Translations under genes and position numbers: made by a program
Shown: positions 14,454 through 24,700 of the stretch, in pieces
Layout: every line of letters starts with the position of its first letter
Position numbering within the stretch: position 1 is the first letter of the stretch
IMG/VR virus record: IMGVR_UViG_3300044961_000248
Coordinates: 1 to 34,605 of that record
Length of the DNA stretch: 34,605 nucleotides
Source: a virus
Reading direction: 5' to 3' (one strand)
The notes under the pieces: model-generated
The model's input: the letters and a program-made list of their open reading frames with translations, nothing else
Told to the model about the DNA's origin: nothing
Database searches by the model: none

Positions 14454-14920
14454 TTAGCGTTACCGTTCGCATCATCGAGGGCGAAACACTGCGCGGCTTT
14501 GCGCGAGTTCGTAGCGGCTTTGCCGAAGCCGCTCGTGAGGTTATGCGGCCCGTCGGTGATCGCTGGCGCGATCACCTTATTGCCGAGACGCCACGCGGTA
14601 GGGGAGCGCCTCACAGCCCGCGCCTGCACGCCAACTACCAGACGACCGAGCGATACGACGAGCGCGGAGCGGAGTACCGCATCGCGAACGATGCTGATTA
14701 CCTGCCATTTGTCTTACGCGGGCGGGGGGCGGTGGTTGCCGGGCCGGGGAAGATGCTCCGTTTTGAAATAGATGGACAGGTGTTCTTTCGTAAGCGTGTC
14801 GGCCCGGCCAAGGCCAATCCGTATCCAGATCGCGTGCGGCGCGTGATGCAGGTGCGGATTGATGCGATGGGGCCGATGCTCGTGCAGGCGCTGGTACGGC
14901 AATACCGAGGGCGGCCATGA
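14450..14920 (+). CDS. HK97 gp10-like tail completion protein
   Basis: The product has 156 residues from ATG 14450, overlapping the preceding stop. HK97 gp10-like proteins join head and tail. Typical features are an N-terminal helix (FAEAAREVMRPVGDRWRDHLIAETPRGRGAP), a central beta segment with NDADYLPFVLRGRG and the conserved C-terminal VGPAKANPYPDRVRRVMQ. The length is usual. It ends in an ATGA overlap with the next gene. Confidence 0.77.
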   Translation: MISVTVRIIEGETLRGFARVRSGFAEAAREVMRPVGDRWRDHLIAETPRGRGAPHSPRLHANYQTTERYDERGAEYRIANDADYLPFVLRGRGAVVAGPGKMLRFEIDGQVFFRKRVGPAKANPYPDRVRRVMQVRIDAMGPMLVQALVRQYRGRP

Positions 14921-15441
14921 GTACGTTTTTAACCGCACAAGCAGCACTTCTTGCCGTGTGCCGTACCTATACGACGCCTGCGCCGAACGAAGACGATCCG
15001 CCGGTTATGGTGTTTACAGAGACAAACAGCAGCATTGATGATTGGCGCGTGCTGGATCGTCACGGTGCTCGTGCACTTGTCATTGAGATGGGCGGCGATA
15101 GTCTTGAGGGGGACAACCTTGAGGGGCGCGGATCACAAGGGATGTTGCAAGAGATCCATATCTTTACGGTGGTTGTGGCCCGCGACCTGGGCAACGGGCG
15201 CGACGGCCCAACGGCGATCATTGGAGCGCTGAAGATCGACGTTGAGGGATTGAAAGCGCATCTACGGCAGAACGACCGGCTAAACGTCGGAGCGCCGATT
15301 AGCCGCGCATGGCCAACGCGCACCGGGCGGCCCATCTTCCGCGCCCCCGGCGCACGCGAGATGGCCTCACACGTTCTGCAAGAGATTACCGTTACCGTCT
15401 GGTGCGAAAGCGACTATCCCGCCGGAGAGGGCGGCTATTAA
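14917..15441 (+). CDS. Tail terminator/completion protein candidate
   Basis: The product has 174 residues. The pattern of an N-terminal helix (TFLTAQAALLAVCRTY) followed by beta strands (ALVIEMGGDSL, QEIHIFTVVVARDL, ALKIDVEGLKAHLRQND, MASHVLQEITVTVWCES) fits the gpU/tail-terminator type fold, in which a hexamer caps the tail tube. The gene directly follows the gp10-like gene, as expected. No signature is strong enough to be certain. The next gene starts after a single base. Confidence 0.6.
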   Translation: MSTFLTAQAALLAVCRTYTTPAPNEDDPPVMVFTETNSSIDDWRVLDRHGARALVIEMGGDSLEGDNLEGRGSQGMLQEIHIFTVVVARDLGNGRDGPTAIIGALKIDVEGLKAHLRQNDRLNVGAPISRAWPTRTGRPIFRAPGAREMASHVLQEITVTVWCESDYPAGEGGY

Positions 15442-15442
15442 T

Positions 15443-16498
15443 ATGCGTATCCAAGTGATTCATCCTGGTAGTCCTTATAGCACCGCTGACGTGTACGACG
15501 GCCTCTGTGCCGGCCTACGCCACGCTGGTATGGAGCTGATTGAGTCGCGGCTTGACAGCGGACTTGCGTTCTTCGGCGATGCGCTCGATTTAATGACCGA
15601 GCGCTACGGCGAGCAAGGAATACCGGAGTGGGGGAAAGACGCATCAGCACTGGCAAGCGCGCGCATCATCGCACAGGCCGCCGCGCAGCGAACCATTGGC
15701 CAACCCGTAGATGCCGCGATTGTCGTAACAGGACTTAAACTCCATTGGAGCGTACCGATCACGCTGCGCGGCCTGGACATCCCCACGGCGCTACTCACGA
15801 CCGAGACGCCCTATGACGACCGCGAGAAAAAAATCAGCGCACTCTACAATCATGTGTTCACGCACGAGATGCGCGGTCTTGAACTCTTCAAGGGCCACCC
15901 GTCGCTGCACTACCTTCCGCACGCTTACAATCCTGAGCGCCACAAGCCGGGGCCGTGCGAGCCGGACAAAGCCGCAGACGTGTACTTCGTCGGTGCGGGC
16001 TTTCCTGAGCGGCGCGAGTTGTTCAGCAGTCTGGTTGCCGATCCGGCGATCCGATTTGAACTTCAGGGCGTGCTGTGGAAGGGTGATGCGCTCGATGAGA
16101 AAGGGATGCATCTGGGCGCGGTACCAAATAGCGAGGCGATCCGCTGGTATCGCTCTGCGGCGATCAACCTCAACCATCATCGCACAACCACCGCATACTT
16201 GAGCGGAGATCACATCCCAGCCGGTTCTGCGGTCTCGCCGGGGCCACGCGCATTTGAGATTGCGGCGTGTGGCGGCTTTCAGTTGTGCGACGACAGCCGA
16301 CCCGAACTGCACGCGATCTTCGGCGACAGCGTGCCGACGTATCGCGCTGGTAATGCCGAGGATTTACATGCCGCTGTGCACTACTGGTTGGCCCATCCTG
16401 ACAAGCGCGAACGCCGCGCTGCTGAAGCGCTCCAGCGCGTGCAAGAGCACTCGTGGTACCGTCGCGCTGCACAGATTCTGGAGGTTCTTTATGCCTAA
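15443..16498 (+). CDS. CgeB-like GT-B glycosyltransferase
   Basis: The product has 351 residues. It is a GT-B fold glycosyltransferase of the CgeB/Glyco_trans_1_2 type. The C-terminal nucleotide-sugar domain shows DVYFVGAGFPERRELF (179-194), the weak-conserved AINLNHHR (240-247) and the family hallmark GPRAFEIAACGGFQLCDD (267-284), where E272 should bind the donor ribose. The N-terminal half holds VVTGLKLHW and TALLTTETPYDD. The gene lies between tail completion and tail tube genes, with start 1 bp after the preceding stop, so it is produced with the tail proteins. A role in glycosylating a virion protein is more likely than wall or DNA glycosylation because of the operon, but the acceptor is unknown. 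Confidence 0.8.
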   Translation: MRIQVIHPGSPYSTADVYDGLCAGLRHAGMELIESRLDSGLAFFGDALDLMTERYGEQGIPEWGKDASALASARIIAQAAAQRTIGQPVDAAIVVTGLKLHWSVPITLRGLDIPTALLTTETPYDDREKKISALYNHVFTHEMRGLELFKGHPSLHYLPHAYNPERHKPGPCEPDKAADVYFVGAGFPERRELFSSLVADPAIRFELQGVLWKGDALDEKGMHLGAVPNSEAIRWYRSAAINLNHHRTTTAYLSGDHIPAGSAVSPGPRAFEIAACGGFQLCDDSRPELHAIFGDSVPTYRAGNAEDLHAAVHYWLAHPDKRERRAAEALQRVQEHSWYRRAAQILEVLYA

Positions 16499-17090
16499 CC
16501 ACCCGTCACAGCATCCGACCGAAGCGTATTGGCACGATCCCGATGGCGATACCGTGCCGGTCTTTCAGCGCCCTGGTGAGTTCGACCGGCTGATTGCGCT
16601 CTACCGCGAGCGCAAGCCTAAGCGCGTATTGGAAATCGGCACGTATTACGGCGGCACGCTGCGCCAGTGGCTCAAGCACGCGAACAAAGGTGCGACCGTC
16701 GTAAGTGTGGACACCTACGCGATCCCCCGCGCCGACAACCGCCGTCACTACGCAGCGTGGTGCCCGGTCGGCGTACGCTTGCTCTCCTGGCAGGGGAGCA
16801 GCCACGATCCGCACATTATTGCGCACGTCACAGCATCGGGGCCGTACGACTGGATCTTCATTGATGCCGACCACACGTTGAAAGCGGTAAGTCAAGACTG
16901 GCAGGTATACAGCAAACTCTGTGCCGAGGCTGGCCTGATCGCGCTACACGACATCCTCCCGGCACCGACGATGCCCGAGCTACAGGTGCATCGACTGTGG
17001 CCAAAGCTCGTGAAGTCCGAGGCACGCACTGAGGAGCTTATCGACGACTCCAACGCGAGCTGGGGCGGGATCGGGATTGTCTACCGATGA
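16491..17090 (+). CDS. Class I SAM-dependent methyltransferase (methyltransf_24/CmcI-like)
   Basis: The product has 199 residues; the start at 16491 overlaps the glycosyltransferase stop and follows GGAGG. Motif I is VLEIGTYYGGTL (46-57), motif II is TVVSVDTYAIPR (69-80), and motif IV is WIFIDADHTL (121-130), with GLIALHDIL further on. This set is typical of sugar or natural-product O-methyltransferases of the methyltransf_24/cephalosporin-hydroxylase-like group. No DNA-binding or DPPY/PC motif is present, so it is not a DNA methyltransferase of the usual classes. Lying between two glycosyltransferases, it most likely methylates the sugar they add. This is inference. Confidence 0.78.
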   Translation: MPNHPSQHPTEAYWHDPDGDTVPVFQRPGEFDRLIALYRERKPKRVLEIGTYYGGTLRQWLKHANKGATVVSVDTYAIPRADNRRHYAAWCPVGVRLLSWQGSSHDPHIIAHVTASGPYDWIFIDADHTLKAVSQDWQVYSKLCAEAGLIALHDILPAPTMPELQVHRLWPKLVKSEARTEELIDDSNASWGGIGIVYR

Positions 17091-17611
17091 AACTGACTCT
17101 GCACATCCTGACGGCCTGTAGTCGAACTGAAGGACTACCGGCGATTGAGCAGGCACTTGATTGTCTCCAGTCGGCACAACTTGATGTGCATTGGCACATC
17201 GGATATGACCTGGAGCGTCAGCACGTTGGCGGGCAAGCCGTGAAGAATGCGCTGCTCGACAGCCTACACGGCGATGGCTATGTCTGGATCTGCGACGATG
17301 ACAACCTGCCGCATCCCAATCTGGCTCTGCTGCCTGACATCTTAGAACCCAACGCTCCTGGTCTGCTCGTGGCTCAGGAGCGAGCGCCGGGACGCATTGT
17401 TGAGGCACGCCCAGAACTTAACCACATTGACGCAGCGCAAATCATTGTGAAAGCGTCATTGATCGGCGGCGAGCGTATCCCTGAAACGTACAACGGCGAT
17501 GGCCGATGGATCATCGCGCTCCATCGCCGCCTACATCTTTCGGCGGTCAGGCATGTCCTGGCTTATTACAACCGGCAGCGGTGGCCGGAACTATCTACCA
17601 CCACCATATAG
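17087..17611 (+). CDS. GT-A (family 2-like) glycosyltransferase, compact
   Basis: The product has 174 residues and overlaps the preceding stop by 4 bp. The N-terminal MKLTLHILTACSRTEGL and the acidic YVWICDDDNLPHPN (65-78; D70-D72 as the DXD metal/donor site) mark a GT-A Rossmann-like glycosyltransferase. A third block, WIIALHRRLHLS, may correspond to the acceptor side. The protein is shorter than common family 2 members (about 230-300), so it is a minimal domain. It forms a three-gene unit with the GT-B enzyme and the methyltransferase. It is followed 9 bp later by the tail tube gene. Confidence 0.72.
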   Translation: MKLTLHILTACSRTEGLPAIEQALDCLQSAQLDVHWHIGYDLERQHVGGQAVKNALLDSLHGDGYVWICDDDNLPHPNLALLPDILEPNAPGLLVAQERAPGRIVEARPELNHIDAAQIIVKASLIGGERIPETYNGDGRWIIALHRRLHLSAVRHVLAYYNRQRWPELSTTTI

Positions 17612-17620
17612 GAGACTTTT

Positions 17621-18079
17621 ATGGCAAACAGCGGAACAGGCCACGGGCGCACTGCCCGAATCTACGTAAAGACGAGCGGCGTGCCCAACTACGAACTCAT
17701 TCCGAAGTTGGGCAGCAACGGCACCGCCGTATCTGAAGCGGAAGTGCAAGAGCCGAACAACTTCCAGGAAGACACGGGCCAGGGCGACGTAACCAAAACG
17801 TACGTGCCGGACATCGGCGACTTCTCGGCATCGCTGACATTCTTCATGCAAGACGCAAACACCGATCACATCCAGTATCGGATGATGCAGGATGCACGCA
17901 ACCAGCGCCCGGTCGACGTGCTGATCTATCCAATGCTGGGCGCGGGGGTCGCAAACTTCTATTACAAAGCAAGTGTGTACTTGTCGCTCGGTTCGCTTCC
18001 GATTGGCGTATCGGCACTCATCTCGGCACAGTTTGAGATGCGTGCTGCTGGCGCAATCACGCTCAACACACCGGTATAG
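17621..18079 (+). CDS. Major tail tube protein
   Basis: The product has 152 residues, with GGAG before the ATG. It is beta-rich (ARIYVKTSGVPNYELIPKLG, DFSASLTFFMQDANTDHIQYRMM, RPVDVLIYPMLGAG, FEMRAAGAITLNTPV), as in phage tail tube proteins that stack as hexamers. It comes before a paired chaperone and a long tape measure gene, the fixed order in siphoviruses. A strong hairpin follows, which could favour this highly made product over the chaperone. Confidence 0.82.
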   Translation: MANSGTGHGRTARIYVKTSGVPNYELIPKLGSNGTAVSEAEVQEPNNFQEDTGQGDVTKTYVPDIGDFSASLTFFMQDANTDHIQYRMMQDARNQRPVDVLIYPMLGAGVANFYYKASVYLSLGSLPIGVSALISAQFEMRAAGAITLNTPV

Positions 18080-18094
18080 TCTACGCCGGGGCGC

Positions 18095-18134
18095 GTAACG
18101 ACGTTGGATGTCCCTTCCCCTCCAACGTCGTTAC
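18095..18134. terminator. 14-bp hairpin between tail tube and chaperone genes
   Basis: 18095-18108 pairs exactly with 18121-18134 around a pyrimidine-rich 12-nt loop. No T-run follows, so it may be a partial terminator or an mRNA-stabilising structure that sets the ratio of tail tube to chaperone. Confidence 0.5.
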
Positions 18135-18161
18135 ATTCGCCCACAATCGCAGGAGGGGGCG

Positions 18162-18599
18162 ATGGCATATTTAACACGCGAGCAGATTCTACTGTCTATT
18201 CCGTTACTTGAGGCAGACTACGAGGTCGGCGATGGCACAAAGGTGCGTATCCGCGAACTTATGGCAGAAGAGCGTATCGCCGCGCAAGAAGCGGGCGATC
18301 TTGATCCTGAAACGCGCCGCTTTCGTAATCTTGGCATGTTTTACGCATACATTGTGCGTTTCGGAGTGATTGCGGAGCCATCTGGAGATCCGCTCTTTAC
18401 GGACGCGGATCTTCCCGCACTGGCACGCGCACGTACGCCGATCCTGCCTCGCGGCGTACGCATTCGAAACCTGGGTGATGCCATTTGGTCTCTTTCGGAG
18501 GCCGACCCAGACTCGTTTCGTACAAGCAGTACTGAAACTGACGACGTGGGGAACGCTGACGCGGACAACCGCGCTGGGGATGGCAGAGGGGAAGATTGA
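18162..18599 (+). CDS. Tail assembly chaperone, G-like short form
   Basis: The product has 145 residues; I chose ATG 18162 because AGGAGGGGG lies upstream. Helical N-terminal region: LTREQILLSIPLLEADYEVGDGTKVRIRELMAEERIAAQ, with an acidic, low-complexity end (TETDDVGNADADNRAGDGRGED). The place between tail tube and tape measure is that of lambda gpG, which binds the tape measure during tail assembly. The second reading frame overlaps from 18370 to 18786 and has no good start, suggesting a frameshifted long form (see next entry). The acidic out-of-place tail after residue 119 looks like the default product when no shift occurs. Confidence 0.75.
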   Translation: MAYLTREQILLSIPLLEADYEVGDGTKVRIRELMAEERIAAQEAGDLDPETRRFRNLGMFYAYIVRFGVIAEPSGDPLFTDADLPALARARTPILPRGVRIRNLGDAIWSLSEADPDSFRTSSTETDDVGNADADNRAGDGRGED

Positions 18600-18786
18600 G
18601 CCTGTTGGCCGAGAGGCCGATTTGCTTGTGTCTGAGCGTGTTGGCATCATGGATCTCGCCGCCGAACTCGGACTAATTGATGATGAACTGTTAGCACGTA
18701 TGACAAGCCGACAGTACACCCGCTACCGCGCACGTGCTCTGGTAAAAGCCGCCGCCGCAAAAGTTGCACAGATAGGCCAACGATGA
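18520..18786 (+). CDS. Tail assembly chaperone, T-like extension made by probable +1 frameshift
   Basis: This frame (88 codons after the shift) continues smoothly from the G-like protein: ...SEADPDSF then VQAVLKLTTWGTLTRTTA. The join is at TTT-C (18516-18519): tRNA-Phe on TTT can slip forward to TTC, which skips C18519 and enters GTA CAA GCA. The fusion would have about 207 residues. Its last part (RVGIMDLAAELGLIDDELLARMTSRQYTRYRARALV) is helical. The stop overlaps the tape measure start (ATGA at 18783). An alternative is an independent start at ATG 18580, but no ribosome site supports it. Most such pairs in siphoviruses shift by -1; +1 and -2 cases are known. Confidence 0.62.
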   Translation, partial: VQAVLKLTTWGTLTRTTALGMAEGKIEPVGREADLLVSERVGIMDLAAELGLIDDELLARMTSRQYTRYRARALVKAAAAKVAQIGQR

Positions 18787-21700
18787 GCGACAAGATCGAC
18801 ATCCGCATCGGCTCATCCTTCGATCCGCGTGGCACGCAGGCAGCGGAAAAAGCAATCCGCGCACTCATGGATGCCGCCAGTAAAGCTGGTAGCGCGAGTA
18901 GTGGAGGCGGAGCGGCAAAAGCAAGCGAGGAGCAGGCCAAGGCCGCTCTGGCAGCAGCCAGAGCAATGACCGAGCAGGCCAAAGCTGCAATCGCACAAGC
19001 ACGCGCCGAAGATCAGGCGGCGCGTGCTTCAGCCGCTTCAGCAATTGCACAGCAGCGCCTTGCTCGCGAAACGGCCATGGCTGAAGCAGCGCAAACCCGT
19101 GCAGCGGCAGCGGCAGCGCGTTTCACGGCGCAGCAAGATCGCATGGCGAGTAGCGCACAGCGCACCGCCAGCGGCGTGGCGGTGCTGCCGCGCACCATTG
19201 CCGGACTCTCGCACGAGGCGGCAAACTTCGCACGGTCGGCGCTCTCCTTCACTGCCGTCGGCGCAGCGGCTAGCGCACTCGGCAGCGTCCTGGCCGGCGC
19301 GGTAGGGACGGCGGCAACGTTTGAACAAGCCATGGCGAACCTGGGCGCGGTGTCTCTCGCCAGCGCGGCCGATATGCAGGCGTTGGAGGAAGCGGCACGC
19401 ACTGCCGGCGCAACCACGAAGTTTAACGCCACAGAAGCCGCCGACGGGTTGACGTTCCTCGCGATGGCGGGCTATGACTCGCAAGAGGCCATCGCCGCGC
19501 TACCGGGCGTGATGAACCTCGCTGCTGCCTCAAACATCAGCCTGGCTCAGGCTGCGGACATTGCTTCAAACATCCTGACGGCATTCGGCAAGGACGCTAG
19601 CGAAACCGGAGCGCTCGTTGATGTGATGGCAAAAGCCGCCGCATCAGCCAACACCAACATCCCGCAACTCGGTCTTGCCATGACGTACGTGGCACCGATT
19701 GCGAAAGAGCTAGGGCAGAGCGTCGAAGTCAGTACGGCGGCCATCGGCGCTTTGAGCAATGCCGGCATTCAGGGAGAGAAAGCCGGTACGGCGCTACGGG
19801 CGATCTTTTCGCAGTTAGCGGAACGAGCTGATGAATTCGGCCTCAAAATCACTGACGCCCAAGGGCGCATGCTGCCGTTTGTGGATGTACTCGACGAACT
19901 TGCAAATGCCACCGAGAATCTCACCGATCTGCAACGTCTGGGATACTTTACGAAAATCGTCGGCGTTGAGGCGGCCGGCGCATTGGCAAACCTCGTCGCC
20001 AATCGTGACAGCGTGGCCGAGCTGGCAAATGAACTGGAGAACGCTGGCGGCGCGGCGCAGGCGATGGCGGATCGGCAACTGGAGACGCTTCAGGGACAGA
20101 TGACGCTCCTGAAAAGCGCAATCGACGGTGTTGCGCTCTCCATTGGTAGCATGCTCACTCCGGCGCTGACGACTGTGGTTAGCGATGGCCTGATTCCGTT
20201 CGTGCAGAAGGTGCAAGAGGGAGTCGATGCGCTGACCGCGCTTCAGGCAGCAAGCGGCGCCACGCAGCAAGCAGTTGCCACAGAAGCAGCGACGCTCGGT
20301 AAGAGTTACGAAGATTACGTTGCGCAAATTCGTGCTTCCGGCAAAGAACTCGAAGAACAAATCGAGCGCGATCATTTTGGCGAGATGGCACGCCAGGGCA
20401 TCCCCGCACTCAATCTGCTGCAAAACGTGCTTACGGGGTTTGCGCCACTGGTCAATCTTGCTTTTGAGCCAATTCCTGAAGCTGCGTACAACGCAGTCGC
20501 AGCGCTTGAAGCCACCGGCGCGACGGCAGATCAGGTTGCCGCCGCCATGGCCAGCATGCCGCCCGTCGTAGATGCGTACGGCACGGCGCTGGCATTCGCC
20601 GCATCGCAGGGCGCAGAAGCCGCAGGGATTGTGCAAAGGCTTGAAGGCGCTATCTACGGACAAGCTGCGGCAAGCCAGGCCGGACAAAGCGCTGTGATGA
20701 GCCTGCTGAACGCATTCAATCAAGGCGTCATTGGCGCTGATCAACTCCGCAGCGGCATGGACATTCTCAGCGCGGCGGAGATGCAACTCGGCAGCGCAAC
20801 CGACGAGACGCGCTCACAGGTGATTGCAGCTATCCAGGCGTTCGCCGAAAAGAGAATTACCAGCGCTGAATTGATCGTCATCCTCCAGAACCTGCGCACC
20901 ATTGAGGAGTTGGTGGCCGGAGCAACGCAAGAGGCTACCGCCGCAATTGACGACGACACGGCGGCCAAGGATGCAAACGCGGCAACCACCGATACATTGA
21001 TCGGCGCTATTACCGATGAAATTGTTGCAAAACAAGTGGCGGCGGTGGAAAGCCAGATCCTTGCGGAGCGGCAACGCGAACTGATGAGCGCGGCGCAGGC
21101 GGCTGCCGCTGGCTCAGGCTCGCTCCAGAGCGCCGCTGCTGCACTGGCCTCTCAGTTTGGCGTGAGCGAAGCCGAAGCACAACGGCTGATCGGCGCATTG
21201 CGCCAACTCGCAGCACTCGGCGGCGCGTCAGCAAAGGGCGGCGGCGGATACACGCCGCCGACAAGAGATCAGATCGGCGCAGCCGCCGCCGCTGCGTCCA
21301 CCGCACCACCAGGACGCCGTGGTGGCGGCGGTGGTAGGGGTAGGGGTGTTGGTGGTGGAGGGCGCGAACGTGTCGACGAGGCGGCAAAAACGGCAGAGCA
21401 ACTCGCAAAGATTCAGTCCGACGCGGGAAAAAAACTTGAAGAGATCAATCAACAAACGGCAGATCGGCTCGTTGAGATCGACAAGCGTGCCGCCGAAGCG
21501 CGTGCGGCTATCGCGGCAAAACTTGCCGAAGAGATGGCCACCAGCGCCGCCGACGCTGCATACAGGCGCGAAGCCAACGACTTAGAGATCGTCGGCGAGG
21601 CTGACGAAAAACGTCTAGCGGCATTGCATGCACGCGAGAGGGCCGAAGCCGAGGCTGCGCAACGTATGGAAGCGCTGCGGCAGGCAACTCTGGCAGCGAT

Positions 21701-24700
21701 TGAAGCGGGCGAGGTCGAGAGCGCAGAGGCGAATTACGAGGTGATGGCGGCGGCGATTAGAGAACGTGAGCAGCTTGATCAGGAGTACTATCAGCGCCAG
21801 GCTGAACTTGCGGGCGATCCAGCTTTGCTCGCTGAACTGGATCGACAGTATCAGGAGGCTGTCGCTGCACTCGAAAGCCGGGTCGCCACAGAGTTGGCGA
21901 TTGAAATGGCAAAGATCGCGGCAAAGAAACAGGCGCTTGACGAGGAAAAAGCTGCAGTCATTGCCAACGCCGAAGAACAAAAGATCGCGGTGATCACCGC
22001 CGCCGAGACTGCTGCCGCTGCCGTGAAAGGGGCAACGGAAGCACAGACACGCGCTGTTGCCGAGGGACTAAGCCGCCAGAGTGCGGCAGCCAACGATTGG
22101 GCGGCAGCCGTTGCGGCGGCGTCTGATCGCGCTATTGCAGCGGCGCAACGCGCTGCCGCTGCAATTAGCTCGATCCCGGCACCATCGGCAGCCGGTGGAG
22201 GCGGTGCGTCGGTTGGAGGTGTCGAAGCGCGAGCCGCAGGCGGTCCGGTCAAACGCGGCGACCCCTACCTCGTCGGCGAGCGGGGCCCAGAACTGATCAT
22301 CCCTGACAGCAATGGCACCGTGCTAGACGCCGCAAATACGCAACGCCTCGTGCGCGGCGCACAGCAGGCCGCACGCCAGCCCGTCGCGCCGCCATCTGCA
22401 CCAAGCGGCTCATCTGGAGGATCATCGGGCGGCTCATCTGGAGGATCATCGGGCGGCTCATCTGGAGGATCGTCGGGCGGCTCATCTGGAGGATCGTCGG
22501 GCGCATCAGGCGCGATGGTAAGCGGCGCACAACCGAGCGGAGCCGCCGCACTCCTGAGCAACGCCGTGCTGCTCTCCGAGGCCGACGGTGAGGCGCTGAA
22601 ACGATATAAAGAGAGCGTTGAGGCGATGGTCGGCACGCTCAACGCACTCGATGACCTCGCAGCGGCGACCGCACGCACCGCGCTGCGTAGCCCGATTGAC
22701 CCTGCGATGATCACCGCACTGGCAAGCGAGGCCAACGCCGTCGCGACGCTAATTGCATCAACACTCATCCCGGTCTCCGAGGAAGAGCAAGAGGCCGTTA
22801 GCCGCTACACCGATCTGGTAACGCAGTCGCTTGGCATCATTGCCGACGTGGCGGATCTGAGCCGCAACCTCGCCGATCCGACGCCACCGATTAACGGCAA
22901 CCAGGTGGCGATGCTTGCCGAGGCGGCGCGTGGCGTACTGGGCATCGTGGCAGATTTTCTCCATCCGCTCAGTATCGAGACAATGGTGCAGTTGGAGCGC
23001 TACGCCGATGCAAGCGAGATCAGCATTGGCATTCTGAGTGATGTATCGAAACTGGCGCGTGAACTGAGTGAGCCAACACCACCGATCAACGGCAACCAGG
23101 TGCGGATGCTTGCTGAGGCGGCGCGGGGCGTGACTGGTATCGTACGTGACTGGCTCTGGCCGACAACCGAGGAGCAGGTACAGGCACTCGAACACTACGC
23201 CGATGCCGCTGCATCCAGCATTGGCATCTTGAGTGATGTGGCGAGCCTGAGCAGGGAGCTAGGAGAGCCCACACCACCGATCAACGGCAACCAGGTGCGG
23301 ATGCTTGCTGAGGCGGCGCGGGGCTTGACCGGTATCGTACGTGACTGGCTCTGGCCGACAACCGAGGAGCAGGTACAGGCACTCGAACACTACGCTGATG
23401 CCGCTGCCGACAGCGTGGGCATCCTCAGCGACATTGCATCACTAAGCCGTGATCTTGTCGAGCCGACGCCACCGATTAACGTCCGCCAAGTGCGGATGTT
23501 GGCCCAAGCGGCTCAGGGCGTGACCGGCATCATTCGGGACTGGCTCTGGCCAACGACCGAGGAGCAGGCCGATGCACTGAGCTTGTACGCTAGCGCCGCC
23601 GCCGACAGCGTGGCAATCCTGACGGACGTTGCTGCGTTGAGCCGTGACCTTGTCGAGCAGACGCCGCCGATCCGCACGGCAACCGTACAGCGTCTGGCGC
23701 GTGAGGCGCAACAGGTGACCGGCATCGTGCGCAGTGCGCTGTTGCCGACCACCGAACAGCAGTCCGATGCGATCAGCCTTTACGCCAGCGCCGTTGCCGA
23801 CAGCGTGGCAATCCTGACGGACGTTGCTGCGTTGAGCCGTGATCTTGTTGAGCCGACGCCAGCAATCAACGTTGCGACCGTACGCCGCATTGCCGGACAC
23901 GCGCAGGATGTGAACAAGATTGTGCGCAGTGCGCTGGTGCCGACCACCGAGGCACAAGCGGAGGCAATCAGCCTCTACGCCAGTGCCGCTGCCGCCAGTG
24001 TTGGCATTCTGAGTGACACGGCGCAATTGGCGAGAGACCTTGCAGAACCAGCGCCGCCGATCTCGTTTGACATGGTCAGGCGACTGATCGGGCATGCGCA
24101 GGGCGTGACAAAACTGGTACGCGCCGCACTGGTGCCGACCACCGAACAGCAAGCCGATGCAATCAGCCTGTACGCATCGGCAGCGCAGAACAGTGTTGCT
24201 ATTCTGAGTGACACGGCGCAATTGGCGAGAGACCTCGCAGAACCAGCGCCGCCGATCTCGTTTGACATGGTCAGGCGACTGATCGGGCATGCGCAGGGCG
24301 TGACAAAACTTGTACGCGCCGCACTGGTGCCGACCACCGAACAGCAAGCCGATGCAATCAGCCTGTACGCATCGGCGGCGCAGAACAGTGTGAGCATTCT
24401 ATCGAGTGTTGCCGAACTGAGCCGGAGACTTGCCGAGCCGACGCCACCAATGAGCATGGCACAGGTTACCCGTCTCGCCGACGATGCCAAACGCATTACA
24501 GCGACGGTGCGCGGGCGTCTATTGCCAACCACTGAGGCTCAGGCCGAAGCCGTAGGGCTGTACGCATCGGCTGCGCAATCAAGCGTCGGAGCGCTCAAGA
24601 GTGTGCTCGATCTTTCCGGCAAACTATTTGCCGACTACGTAAGCCCCACCGATGCGCAACTCAACATGATCGCCAACGATGCGCAGCGCGTGGTGAGCGC

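Noticed and set aside
19815-20786. 323-codon minus-strand open frame
   Set aside because: It lies wholly opposite the conserved core of the tape measure and has no ribosome site or recognisable sequence.
22407-22502. Possible CRISPR array
   Set aside because: The 24-bp units are directly tandem with no spacers, and they encode a Gly-Ser linker in frame.
23442-24347. Long open frame (301 codons) on the minus strand within the tape measure gene
   Set aside because: It is the antisense shadow of the 195-bp repeats; its Cys/Arg/His-rich translation repeats at the same period and resembles no protein.
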